From positions 5,457,501-5,521,500 of the forward strand of contig NC_092573.1 in the NCBI RefSeq assembly GCF_037975245.1: 64,000 nucleotides of DNA, given 5' to 3'. The stretch comes from Apostichopus japonicus (Eukaryota > Echinodermata > Holothuroidea > Aspidochirotida > Stichopodidae). How positions within the stretch are numbered: position 1 is the first letter of the stretch; each line of letters starts with the position of its first letter. The notes below the pieces were generated by a model. It was not told where the DNA came from and made no database searches. It saw only the letters and a program-made list of their open reading frames with translations. Positions 38,000-49,690 of this stretch are shown here, piece after piece. The position numbers were made by a program, and so were the translations under genes.

Positions 38000-38285
38000 G
38001 TTGGGAAAGGGTGATAGGGAAAGGATGGTGGGGAAAGGGGGATAGGGAAAGGGTGATGATGGAAGGGTGATGGGAAAAGGGTGATAGGGAAAGGGGTGGT
38101 GGGGAAAGGGTGATAGGGAAAGGGTGAAGGGTGAGGGTGATGGGGAAAGGGTGATAGGGAAAGGGGTGGTGGGGAAAGGGTGATAGGGAAAGGGTGATGG
38201 GGAAAGGGTGATGGGGAAAGGGTGATGGGGAAAGGGTGATGGGGAAAGGGTGGTGGGGAAAGGGTGATAGGAAAGGATGATGGGC
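38000..38285. repeat. 13-14-bp purine-rich minisatellite
   Basis: Units of AAAGGGTGATGGGG and AAAGGGTGATAGGG recur about twenty times, with variants GGTGGTGGGG. The plus strand is nearly free of C. G-triplets recur regularly, so it has G-quadruplex potential. It lies upstream of the start codon of gene B. Confidence 0.85.
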
Positions 38286-38665
38286 GTGGGATGTCGGTGG
38301 GGGGGGGGTCAACTATGCAATTTGTTGCAGAAATCGACAACTTTTATGCAATTGTTGTGTTGAATTAAGATATTTGGATAGCTTGTCTTCTCATTAACTG
38401 AATTGGTTTGGTTTCATCTAGTTTTTTTTTATCGAATTGTGTAGAATGAAGTGATTATCAAAACAATGTTAATTCGAACAAATAACTCATAGATAAATAT
38501 TAATATTTATTAACCGTATAACTAGTTTATTTAACATAATCGTCAGAACAGAAAGGCAGATACAAAGCTTTCTTTAATAACCTATTTCAGGTTTGAGACG
38601 CTGCTTTCTAAACGTTATCTTAATTTGATACATTTCATCTTTGCCAACCCCACGGCCAACAAAAA

Positions 38666-38717
38666 ATCCCCACCCCAACAACCCCCCTTAAAAAAGGGGG
38701 GTTGTTGGGGTGGGGAT
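38666..38717. repeat. Perfect 24-bp inverted repeat with AAAA loop
   Basis: ATCCCCACCCCAACAACCCC (then CCTT) at 38666-38689 is the exact complement of 38694-38717, leaving only four A bases between. A transcript would form a very stable hairpin. There is no T run or coding context to suggest a known function. Confidence 0.9.
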
Positions 38718-40510
38718 AAAAACCTTTTACCATCTTTTTTCGCTATGTCAGGATTGCCAAAAGCGACGAATTAAATTCACAATAGTTTCCGGGTTCGTAT
38801 ATATTGGCAAGCATAATTTAGAACATTTTTACGATTTACAGAAGGCCGTTGGAGTTACGTTTTTTTGTCATATAACCATAATGTATAATATATAATGGAA
38901 AATCAACGATGTGCAAATTATTTTCAGTTCTATCAAACCATTTTTGTGTCGAAAGGAAGAAAACGAGGAAAAGAAACCCCCCCAAAAAAAGGGGAAAGAA
39001 AAAAAGTAAAGCAAAACAAACAAAAGCAGCAGCAGGATAAAAAAAATCTTAAACAATATGTTTTAAGTATTAAAACCAAGATATAGCCATATATGGATGT
39101 AATGCTTATGATCTGTATACGTATTAATGTAATAACTAAAAAATATATAAGAAAGGTAAATTATTACATCAATATCGATTAATTATAAATCAAACTTTCT
39201 TCTTGCATGAAAAGGTATATCTAGCTGTTATATAATACTGTTTATATTATCATTTGTAATTTACAAAATATTTTATAATTTATAGAATATCCTTATAACC
39301 AAATTTCACCTGCCAACTTTGTTCATCACCTTCAGTTGATATAATTATTATTGGCCTTCCTGTTTATGTAATTCGGAAACTCTAATTAAGCAATTTTCAT
39401 GCTGGTTTAATCACAAAACTCTTCGACTGCTTAATTCACCAGCGAATAGAATTCAATCTTTGGTGTTTCGCTTCTAAAATTCTACATTCTTCAAAATGGT
39501 CCAGTTATCATTGTTAACATCAATTGATTTTTTTCAATCGAAAACAAAGTTTACCGCATTAATGTTGTTGGATTGGCCAGTGTTCTATTTTCCTTCGTAT
39601 TGCTGTATTTTTATATTTTACTAACTCGTACTTTGCCAATTCCAAGGATAAAATATGTTTGTAGCTTGTACCTTAACCGAGTAATAAAGCTATATGTTGC
39701 GTATGACAGCACCGTATGTGTTTACATCGATATTTTCCATTCTCATGTTCTGCGCGCTTCATTTTAACAATCTCATTCATGATACATGTTGATGGTGACG
39801 GTAAAGTTTAAAATTATTTTCAATGAAAGAGTAGAAAGATATACAAATTTTAATTTCAGAACAGTTATTTTTTTTTATACTAAAACACTATAAGACACTG
39901 AAAGCCTCTTCACTATACATTAAGGTTTAAATAACTAAAACAGCAAAATTAGAACGAGAGAAAGATGAATACTATAATTTAACGATGTCGAGAGAAAGAA
40001 TATGAATGTGTGTAAACGAAATCTTTATCTTTCTTTCGAGAGAAAATTACAAGAGGTAAGAAAAAGGGGGGGGGGGCGGTTATAATAGAACCACGGTGCA
40101 CCGATATAAACCGTCATATCTGAAAGAAGAAGAGAACAATACAGGATAAACATTTGGTGTTAAAATGATTTGTACATAATGTTTAATGGACCAAGTTAAT
40201 AATTGGAATTGTTATTGTTTAGGGTGAGATTTAGTGAGACAGATAGGAACGGGCATGCATCGATGCCACATGCAGTGGAAGAGGGATGAGGGGGGGGGGG
40301 GGTGGAAGGGGGGTGGTAAAAACGTGTAAGGACAGTGACACATGTGACTCCGAAATTGAGGAATCAAAGCGCAAACTCACCTCTGTATATTCTGTTCCAC
40401 AATTTTGTATAACAAAAAGTCACTTTGTATTTAATACAGTAATTCTACTTCCTTTTAACAAAACAGCACTTTAAAGATTTCTTAAGTTATATTCTTCAAG
40501 GGGTAAACTC

Positions 40511-40516
40511 TTTATT
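40511..40516 (-). promoter_or_regulatory. Candidate polyadenylation signal of gene A
   Basis: TTTATT on the plus strand is AATAAA on the minus strand, about 345 bp beyond the gene A stop at 40860. In AT-rich DNA this hexamer can occur by chance. Confidence 0.4.
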
Positions 40517-40859
40517 AACAAAGGAAAAAAAACAGAAAACAACTTCCAATTTTGAAAAGGGTCACATCTGAGGTTTTAGATAAATGTGTTAGTGTGTATG
40601 GGGGTGGGGGTGGGAGAGAAGGGGGGCACTGTTTGTTTATACTATACGGTACCTCCTCCAGAGTATGCAGCCTCACATGGGATTACTTAATCACTTCAGT
40701 TTATCTTACTTTTGCACCTCTTGAAATAATTTGATACAGGAAGGCAAAAACTAGCTTTGGAGACATCTTGTAATGTGCAGTTACGGAGTTAGAGTATTAC
40801 CGTTGATCTTTACGAATTTGAGAAACATTGACTATATTACCAGACAGATAACGTATCCA

Positions 40860-43800
40860 TCACAATGTCACACATCGTGGTAGATGTTCCCACTCCCCGT
40901 CATCACCACATGTGATCCTATGAGAATCTCCCACTTGGATTACGTAACCAACGTCACACGTGACCTTGACGGTGTCTCCCTTTTTAGTGGGTGACTTCAT
41001 ATTCACTGCACCGTACTCGATCGTCGGAATGTCACACTTGACTGTAATCAATAAATAGAAACTAATAAGTATGATAACTCTGAAATGTTGCAATTTACAA
41101 TCAACATTAGATATCCATTGACGAAAATCTGTGTGGAAACAATATTACATATATGTATATTTGCAATGTAATCGAAAACACCTTGTTGAATATTTATTCA
41201 AAGTAATTTATCTGGTGTGTCTATTCAGGGGCAGTGCACCCAGGAATTGGGTTAGGCTTTTATTCTGTTTACCAAAAGTGCGCTTTTAGCTTGCAGTATA
41301 TGAAATACACCGTAAAGTCCATTTATCGACACGTTTTGACGGGTGTTTGTGGTGTACCTCATGGAAACGAATGTCACAACTCCCATGGGCACTCGAAGTT
41401 AGTGCACACCCTCCCCACCTGCACCCCCCCCACACACACCCTACCTTCCGTCCTCTAAAATGGCCCTCTGTAACTGAATACTATTTTCGAAATCCTTTCC
41501 TTGTATTGTTTTTACTCACCTCCCATTTTAATTATGTTACATAAGTAAACAGAACAGGATAGGCATCACATGGAACATAGGGCTACATAATTATAAGGAA
41601 TGAGTCACTACAAGTATGTTTGATATACATTAAAGAGAAAACAGAACGAACAAGAACAAGGGCAAAGACAAAAGAAGTTTGTATTACCTTGTCGTCGGGA
41701 CAACCTTAATAATCATCCTCACATATTATGTGTGTGTTTATGTTTATAATAACAAAACCTAACTACAATATGTACTAGTCGGTCTGAATATACCTACCAC
41801 TACAAAATGACTTGATCGACGGATTCCATCCATCCTTTTCGCAGCTAGCAAAGGAAGATCCCTCCATAATAGAATTCTCTTTACGGCAGCGAAACTCAAC
41901 CTTCTCACGAGCGTCGAATATTGATTTGTCTGACAGTATTTCTACTGACTTGTCAATGTTTGGTCTACCACAAGAGAAACCTAGAGAAATAGTGGAACGA
42001 TTATTTCAAGGATAAATTTTAATGGTTTATATTCAATTCGTGGATATGACGTCATCAATATGGCTCACGTTAACAACAAATCTACATGTAAGTCAAAATT
42101 TGAGATATATAGGAAACGTAAAGTATTTCTTGAAGAGAGATAAAATAATTAAAAGAAGGTTTTACCTTCACAGGTAGGACGTGGAAGAGGCCACATTCCG
42201 TTGCGACAGACGTTAATAGGTGGGCCCTGAAGATGGCCCTTACAGATATTGCTAACTGTTTCACCATCTTCGTAACACGTCTTCAACGGTAAAATAGACA
42301 GAAACGCATCAGTTGTTGGAGGCTCACATGCTGAAATATGACAGCAAAGAAATTAATATAATAGACAAACATGTCTGAATGGAGTTTCTTTCATAGAACC
42401 CATATTGATGACGATGTAAGTAAAAGAATAAAATGTTTCTTTCACTGAAAAAAAGAGAAAGGATATATATAGGCTATATATAGGCTATATATAGGCTATA
42501 TATAGGCTATATATATATATATATATATATATATTAAGGGACAACACTGTGACCAGTGTTTTGTTTTATTCAGTGTATTTTCAATAATAACAAGAAACAG
42601 GGGAATACGGGAAGGTAATTAGCTAATTAACTTTGAGAGGTTGGTTTAATGTCCACAAACTGGTCGTCATAAAACACACGGCTTGTTGCAAACCTTCATG
42701 CTTGTTCAGTTAATTTTAGTCAAGTTTCATGTGGTGATATATAAACACTTACCCACACTGTTACCTCCGCATTCTGCTTGGGTCAAAGCTGCATGTTAAA
42801 GGCGAAACAAAAAATATGAAAGGAACGAAAATGACTAGATTTATGAGCTAAAATAATGATGAAATAAATAATGGCATATTTTGTAGAATATAAAATCGAT
42901 GTAATGAAACACATTTTGGCACTAATTTATTCGCGTGTCAGGAGACGTTAGGTAGCAATTGGAACCATTTATCTTTTCATTTTTTTTATTTTATATATGA
43001 TCACCCCAAAAACATGTTGCTGTGCAAAAGGAACTGAGAACTACAGTCATAATTCACATTTCTTTATATAATTCGTATGGCCCATACGTATACTTGTATA
43101 CTTGGGTGCGACAATGACAAAATATGGTGGTGGAATGGGAGACATTGCCAACAGAATTGGGAAAGGCAGGGGTGCACTAATACGTCTACAAAAGATTTAG
43201 GTCTTCAAAAGCATCTGTAGAAGAACAAAAATAAGGCTATACAAAACACTGGTACTACCGGTCCTACTATAAGGATGCGAGACCTGGAAAATGAATAAGG
43301 GGGATGAAAAGAAAAGCGATATATTTCATAACAAATGCCTTAGGAGAGTGCTAGGGATAAGATGGCAAGAACGGGTCAGCACAAAGGAACTGCTAAAGAG
43401 AGCTAAAATGGGACCACTATAGTAAGCATCGAAATTAAGAAAAGAAGATGGAAATTCATTGGGCATATATTGCGACAAAACCCTAACAACGACAGCAACA
43501 TCAGCATGACTTGGGCACCAGAGGGCAGGAGAAAGAGAGGGCGACCAAAAACAACGTGGCGCAGGATTGTAGACAAAGAGAGGGAGAGGGCTGAGGCCAG
43601 AAACGCAGCTGCCGACCGAGATGAATGGAGACGCTCTGTTGAGGCCTTATTTGCCTCTAGGCAGGAAGAAGACAGATGAGATGAGATGATGATGAGATGG
43701 ACCATACCTCGAGTAAAATACAAGTACATATATTTCCTTGACATAATGCAAATGTTTCACTAGTAAAGTTATTCATAATTATGTGGTGACGTAGTTACAC

Positions 43801-44254
43801 GTGTAAAAGTAATAACACACAAAAAAATCTAATAAAGACATCGACACAAAAGATTGTTAACTATTAGACCATGAAGGGTATTTTCGTTTTCTTAATGATA
43901 TTCACTAAAATAGTTAAATTTATTGAATATATATTGGGCTGAACTTTTGTTTAACAATTATCGATCAACCAGCTCTCTGGTTTAATAACATTTCCAAAAT
44001 CAATAGACTAACCTAATTGAAGGTAACATTTTCTCGTGACGTTTATGAACGACGCCATCACTCGGTGACATCCCATTTGTCATCCGACATTGATTTCATC
44101 AATTTTTGATAGAAAATTAGGAGAAGCTATCAAACAAAATTAGGTAATGTACTTCACAAACTTGAATAAGAGAACAACAGATCGGTTAAACAAGTTACTT
44201 ACCAGAATAATAACAGAACAGAAGAGCAAGGAAACAGTAGTATAGTGTCTTCAT
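40860..44254 (-). CDS. Gene A: secreted three-CCP protein, truncated paralogue of gene B
   Basis: Five exons join in phase to 205 residues: 44254-44203, 42788-42753, 42330-42166, 41980-41798 and 41041-40860. Residues 1-17 are a signal peptide (MKTLYYCFLALLFCYYS). A linker with AECGG precedes three CCP modules at about 30-84, 85-145 and 146-203. Exon lengths are 52, 36, 165, 183 and 182 nt against 55, 36, 165, 183 and 177 in gene B, with the same phases. Matching anchors include TCY and GPP/GPS in CCP1, WNPS in CCP2, and IPTIEYGAV / VPTINNGAV with HLPRC / DLPTC in CCP3. Instead of a donor after the last cysteine, exon 5 reads on for four codons to TGA. The product lacks CCP4-5, ZP and membrane span and would be secreted if translated. 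It may be a functional short form or a partial duplicate on the way to pseudogene; all cysteines of the three modules appear kept. Confidence 0.78.
42463..42534. repeat. 11-bp AGGCTATATAT tandem repeat then (TA)n
   Basis: AGGCTATATAT occurs at 42471, 42482, 42493 and 42504, followed by a pure TA run to 42534. It lies in intron 2 of gene A. Confidence 0.85.
43105..43690 (+). mobile_element. 3' end of a non-LTR retrotransposon (RTE-like)
   Basis: The plus strand, across frameshifts and stops, gives the C-terminus of an endonuclease-reverse transcriptase: RIGKGRGALIRLQKI, LYKTLVLPVLL, GCETW, CLRRVLGIRWQERV, RRWKFIGHILRQNP and then WAPEGRRKRGRPKTTWRRIV. The GHxLRx(n)GxRxRGRPxxTWRR pattern is typical of RTE-like and related LINEs. 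In-frame stops after VLPVLL and MGPL show it is dead. The last frame is open from 43470 to the stop near 43679. It sits antisense in intron 1 of gene A. Confidence 0.8.
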
Positions 44255-47200
44255 GGTTGTTTTTCTGTAAGTTTACAATACGGTACTTATAATACCAAAC
44301 GGTGAGATTCAAAAATACAGTGTCCAAAAGGTACCAGAATCTGCACACGTTATTACTGTACGAACATGTTTGTCTTAAGAGCTAAAGGCTTTAGTCACGT
44401 CAGGGTAAAGTCCAATTTAATCCTTACTCTGTTTTTATCAGTAGGGTGTGTCTTTAATCATTCCCACACATCGACCACTTGATCTTTCGTAATTGTTGTC
44501 ATAAATCTTATGATAGCTTTAAGAAACAACCAAAAGTATAGTTTATTAAAAAGGATGTTTGGAGAGTGATTTAGATATTGGGATTATTTAACGCTGAATA
44601 AATAATATAAAACCCAAGTGTTTGGTTTGAGTAGGCCTATTCCAGGTTCTGATGTATTGGTCCCCTTATATCCATACTGGCATTTTGTGAAATGAATATT
44701 TTAAATTTGTCTGAGATATAGATGCGATTTGTAAATCAAGGGATTATTTCAACAAACTGTAATTGATATTGCCGTTTATCATAATTTGGACCATTTACTG
44801 TCAATTTTACTTGTTTTTGTTCCAATATGAAGAATTGAATTAGAATTTATACAAATAGAATGTAACTGTAAACAATGTTAAGGGGTTGGGATGAGAGGAA
44901 GATAGGAGAGGGTGAGAGGTAAGGTGTAAAGAGTGAAGTTTGGAAAGTGAGTTGTTCAATACTGCTATATAAACTCAGCAGATGTCATGCAAATATTACC
45001 TATTCTGTCGTATCTATGACGTGTACTGTGTTCTTTTTATAACTGACTCATTCTGTAATAAATGTATAGCGGTGTTTTGTAATATAACCGCAACCTCTTT
45101 GCCTGGCTAAACAGTGAGTTAGAAACTGCCGGAAAGTGAAGGGGAAAGGGGAGCGGGAGGGGGGGTGGGACTGGACCGTGTTCAGAACAGTTCAGTTAAT
45201 GTTGTTGCCTATAATTGTAATCAGGCGAGTATAACAGTCTTGTAAAGTCTTTAGTAAGGCGCGTTACTGCATGATAATAATTTCATTGTAAAGTATAAAA
45301 CCAAACATGAATAAATCGATATCAATCTGGTAGTTTTTGCTTCTATAAAGGTGTAAGATGATTGGACCATAGCCTGTTACCAGTGCGTCACTGATTGAAG
45401 GGTAAAAAACGGGGGGGGGGGGGGGTTCCGACGCCTTAGAGAGATATAACCGTGCGTTATCTTCGTATTTCTTGTGTCCTAGTCAGCGGGGAAAAAATCA
45501 TTCAATATCTTACGCTATTTTGTTATGTATCCATTGTTCGCAGAAAGACTGTCTACAAATTCTTTGACTTATTAACAAATGCGAAACTTGATTACAAACG
45601 TGTCAATTGCCATTACAAAATGTTGTCGGTTATTACTAAATGGCGGAGTTTACAAAGAATTAATAGATGTGATTTCGACAACCCTTACGGGAAAGTCCCC
45701 ATTTGTTCTTTATCTGCAGTTCCCCTTTGAATCCTATTTACACAAAGATAACATTTGTTTGGTTGTCTCTTAACATAAAGAGGTAAATTCCTGAAAAGGA
45801 GAGATAAATCAACAGGTTACAAGGTTTAATCATTCAATTCCTTATTGAAGAGACGTATTTACCCAATTAGATGGGACGATATGTGTTAAGACCACATAAA
45901 GAAACGATAAACAAACATGAGGTTTTTTTGCTAAACACGGTGCAAACGCATGGTAGCTAATTATTAATTGCATACCTCGTACTTACAGACTTACAAACTA
46001 ATTTGTCACTTTCCGTGGTCCATATAGAGAATAGATAGAACTTTTCAATTGATACAAATAAATACACACAAAAGAAACAATAACTCTACTTTCTTCAAAC
46101 TTCTACTAATCCGGTATAGGAAATACCAAAATAGTTAATAAAACACAAAATAATGGACGTTTTCAATAAGAGGATACACATAGGTCTGGGTTTGTTTAAT
46201 TGTGGGTAAAACCACACATAACCGGAGCGATTTACAAGGCTATTATGACCGGAACTTTGTGTGATATATCAATTTGAATATTTTCCCCGACATTGGACGC
46301 CGATAGGCTAAATAGTACAACACACCTGCCGCTCGTGTTCAATTCGGTCTTGAGTTAATCCGCCATCTAGTTATCAAAAAAACCCTATTATTTCTTCTTT
46401 AAATAATAAGTTGCTAGTCCACAGCATTCAAGTTCAAGAAAAAATCTATTAATTTAAACAATTTATATAGCATGTTACAAATTTCTGCCAGTTCGTGACA
46501 TTGAATGTTTTATTACCAACCTTAACCTTATTTTTACTGGAAGGACCAACTGAATGTACTTCGTATAATTAACGAATGTAAATTTCTTGCTGCCCGCAGC
46601 TTGATACTGGCATGGCCTCAAAGTAAGTTTTATTTTATGGAGATGGAACCTACTCAACTCAAATTCTATGAAATGTCGCCCTCTCTATACCCGGATTTAG
46701 GTTTGGTGGGCTCTTACAAATGTTTACAAGTGATGTATGTATGTACTTGAATAAGACATCGATAAACCGCTGTACAAACTGAGGTTTGTGATAACTCTTA
46801 AGAAATCTTTATCAAATTCAAAAAACAACTTGAGTTCAATTACTCGAAAAAGAAAGCCCCAACTGTAATATAGGTTATGACTGTAACATTTCTCAGAACA
46901 GGAAATATGTGTTTGCGCAAATTTATGAGCCATCGCTTTCTGGTAATATTATTCTTCGCACAGGGTGACATGATGTTTGCACATGGTACGAGATAAGGTA
47001 ATAGCTAGATCGTGAGACCTCTAAAGAGATTGTATTGTGAACATCTGAAAGATAGCCATTAATCCTGTGGAAATATCTTCTTAGTGAGAACCACGTATAT
47101 ATAAGTATAGGTACAATACTGATGTAACTAGTCTTACAATTGAGTCAGTGTGTACTTTTTTTTGATATCAACTATGCCGCACCACTTGATTTGGGACAAA

Positions 47201-47286
47201 ACACCGGGGAAGAGATGGGAAAGGGTAATTATGGGGGCGGAGAGGATAGAGAGAGGTAGGGGATAAGATGAACGAGTTGTTGGTAA

Positions 47287-47668
47287 TATATATATATATA
47301 TATATAAATATATATATATATACAAGGGCGTAGGAACCGGGGAACTGGGGGCGCCAGCCCCCCAGTGAAAAATATGGGGGCGAAAGTATCATTCCGCCCC
47401 CCCCACTTCGCAAGTCAGAAAACCCCTTTTTCATTTCCAAATGAGAAAAAAAATCTCATTTGGAGCACCAAATGGCATCTAAGGCCAGGTGAAAATGCAA
47501 AATTATTTACAAAACGGAGTGGGTGTTGAAGTGTGCTATATGGCACCAAATTGCATCTGAGGCCACCTGGAAATGCAAAAAAATTCCAAAGGGGAGGGGG
47601 ACACCCCCTCCCCTTATACCCCTCCCCCAGTCTTCGGCCCCCCCCACTCAAAGTACCTTCCTTCGCCG

Positions 47669-47702
<34 letters not shown>
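47287..47702. mobile_element. GC-rich non-autonomous element inside a (TA)n tract
   Basis: A unit of about 345 bp (47326-47671) starts GGGCGTAGGAACCGGGGAAC and ends CCTTCCTTCGCCGCTG. It is bounded by TATATATA tracts on both sides (47287-47322 and 47671-47702). Inside are GGCGCCAGCCCCCCAGTG, two copies of CATCTRAGGCCASSTGRAAATGC about 90 bp apart, and GGGGACACCCCCTCCCC. It has no coding capacity. Flanking TA on both sides fits insertion into a TA microsatellite, as TA-targeting DNA elements do; the class is inference. Confidence 0.6.
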
Positions 47703-47706
<4 letters not shown>

Positions 47707-47744
47707 GATATCGTTGTGAGTCGGAATATATATGTGTGTTTGTG

Positions 47745-47900
47745 CAGGCGCGTACCCAGGGAGGGGGCGTTGGGGCGCGCGCCCCCCGGGTAAGAAAAAA
47801 AGGAGAGAAAAAAAGAGAAGAACAAATGAAAAAGAAGGGGGGGGGGAGAATAGAAAGGAGAGGAAGGAAGGGAAAAGAAAAAGAAGAAAGAGAGAAAAAG
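47745..47900. repeat. GCGCGCC-rich fragment and purine tract
   Basis: GCGCGTACCCAGGGAGGGGG followed by CGTTGGGGCGCGCGCCCCCC has the self-complementary GGGGCGCGCGCCCC core of a short GC-rich dispersed element. About 120 bp of almost pure A/G follow. Both strands give low-complexity frames (lysine/glutamate/arginine or serine/phenylalanine/leucine), which I do not regard as genes. Confidence 0.5.
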
Positions 47901-48029
47901 GAATCAAAGACAATTTATATTATTCAGTTACCTCAAAACTATCTAATATTCGATTTTTAAGTTGACCGCTTTCTGTTGGACTGAATACGCTAGCTTTAAA
48001 AATTAGCTCCTAAGGTCCTAACAACAATG

Positions 48030-48080
48030 CACAGTTAGCCGCCATTGCTTACGCAAATGCCATCTTGATGACGTCAGGGA
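48030..48080. promoter_or_regulatory. Promoter-like motif cluster (CRE, YY1-type)
   Basis: Within 50 bp lie GCCGCCAT (48038-48045), GCCATCTT (about 48059-48066; the YY1 core AAGATGGC on the other strand) and a perfect CRE octamer TGACGTCA (48069-48076). The DNA around it is less AT-rich than its surroundings. Such a combination is common at metazoan promoters, but I see no convincing gene next to it on either strand. Confidence 0.3.
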
Positions 48081-49252
48081 GGAACAACTCTCGTAACAAG
48101 TCTTTTACCGTGCGGTAGACGCACCGTGGAAAATATTCAACTGTTGTTGCTAGGGCTAGAACTTTAGGAGGACTGGCAATTTCCTATAAGCACAACGCAG
48201 TTCACAATATTAACGAGTCACCCGAAGGTCATAGTTACGAAAAAATCAACAGCAAGAGTTTTCTTTTCTTAAATTGTTCGTGAAAAAGAAGGCACAGGCT
48301 ACGCTAAACGAGTACAGTTAAGCTTGGCCTAATGTACGCTAAAGTAACAGTAACAATGCAGGCTGACTGTAATGTTAAGCATACAATATGCCTTGCCAGA
48401 CTTAGGCATACCTCATATCCAATTCAAATGTTCCTTGCGTGGCCACGGATGTATTTGAGATCCTCCTGCAAGCAGGAACTCGCGAAGAAGCCTCATTGCT
48501 GACCGAAGTCTCTTACCTTCATATTTATCGTCCATGATTATGAATTGTTAGCTGTCAACAACTCTGTAACTGGACGACATACGTTAATCTTGGAGTGAAT
48601 CGAGCCGGGGACCTTATGATTGGAAGGCACCGGCTATGTCGATCCTCATCACTACGGTAGCTCCTCGTACCACTCTATTTGGCAAATCGTTTCAAAGTCT
48701 GTTTCTTACTGTTAAACAGCCTTCTGGGGATGAAAGAAGCATCGCAAATTTATCCACTTCGTAGCAACAAATGCATTCTACCTCCGTAAGAGGTATCCGT
48801 ATATCATATTCTTCCCTGTTTACTCTTACGTTTTCCCTTGCCTGTAATTCCTCTGCTATGAATATCCGGTCAAAATCAAGGCTGCGGCCCTGCCTTTCAA
48901 CCTTATTTGATTTATTTCGTTTTTGTTGAGAAATTCTAATGAAATTGTGTTTACTGACTTTGCTTTAGTACACTGAGCATTTGTATGGAGGAAGCGCTAC
49001 TTCTCGATTACGGTTACCAGGCTTGCTGCTGAAAGTATCAATGTGTGTTTGCTAAATTTTAACTTCGACATTACCAGCTTACTGCTCTAAAAGCTCAGTG
49101 AAAATGACACCGTTCTATGCAATTCCTATATTAATAATCATTGTTTTTATTGGGTTAGGCTGTCGTTAAAAAATTTTGAGCTGAATAAAATACGCCAATT
49201 TTTTAACGAGTCAGTAGATTCTACAAATTTCAATCAACATTTGCAAGCATCG

Positions 49253-49690
49253 TCCAACAGATCATGCACCAATCAAATCTCTCTGTTTTGTTTACTACCG
49301 TTAGGCTAGGCTCAATGCATACTTTTACTTTTCGTGGTTAGCTTATGTTAGGTCAATAGTCTCTTGAATAGTATCTTTCTTTCGGTCTTACCGATGTAGC
49401 TTGCGAAATTGTGTCATTTCCTTCCATTGCAAGGGATAAACAGGTGTTTTCATACGTTTCCCCCGTGAAATTGGGTAAAAAAGTGGACAATACGAGTATA
49501 TATATGGTTACATTTGTGTAATAAACATGCTGGAATGGGCGGTCGTAGTGATGTTACGGTAAATCGTTTGAGCCACAAGGGCAGCAGAAAATAAATTTCT
49601 TTCTTTCGATTGCGACAGCTTTTCTCCATTAAACCCACCTGGTCAGAGTGCATTTAGAATCAGAAACATTGAAACTGCTTCCGAAGTTTG
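49253..49690. repeat. Dispersed repeat, copy 2 (partner at 13960-14400)
   Basis: This copy has the same block order as the one in the LRRC28 intron, from CCAACAGATCATGC to GAAACTGCTTCCGAAGTTTG, with many point changes and small indels. The best-kept part is AGAAAATAAATTTCTTTC to GGTCAGAGTGCATTTAGAAT. Confidence 0.75.

Larger units (their letters stand above)
37193..40510. other. Intergenic DNA between gene B and gene A
   Basis: No gene is seen. This must contain the promoter of gene B, whose ATG is at 37192, and the end of the transcript of gene A. No clear TATA box was identified. A G-rich minisatellite (38000-38285) lies about 0.8-1.1 kb upstream of the B start codon, and a perfect hairpin is at 38666-38717. 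The open frames at 37807-38340 are read through the minisatellite. Confidence 0.5.

Noticed and set aside
37807-38340. 177- and 128-residue minus-strand frames rich in Pro, Phe and His
   Set aside because: They are read through the 13-14-bp purine/pyrimidine minisatellite. Composition is purely repeat-driven.
47415-47960. Frames of 60-136 residues on both strands around the GC-rich element and purine tract
   Set aside because: They contain YIYIYI from TA repeats and Lys/Glu/Arg or Ser/Phe/Leu runs from purine DNA. No gene structure supports them.
48517-48535. Possible 19-nt first coding exon (MDDKYE, GTAAGA donor, minus strand)
   Set aside because: Start and donor look good but no downstream partner exon was found, so it is not listed as a gene.
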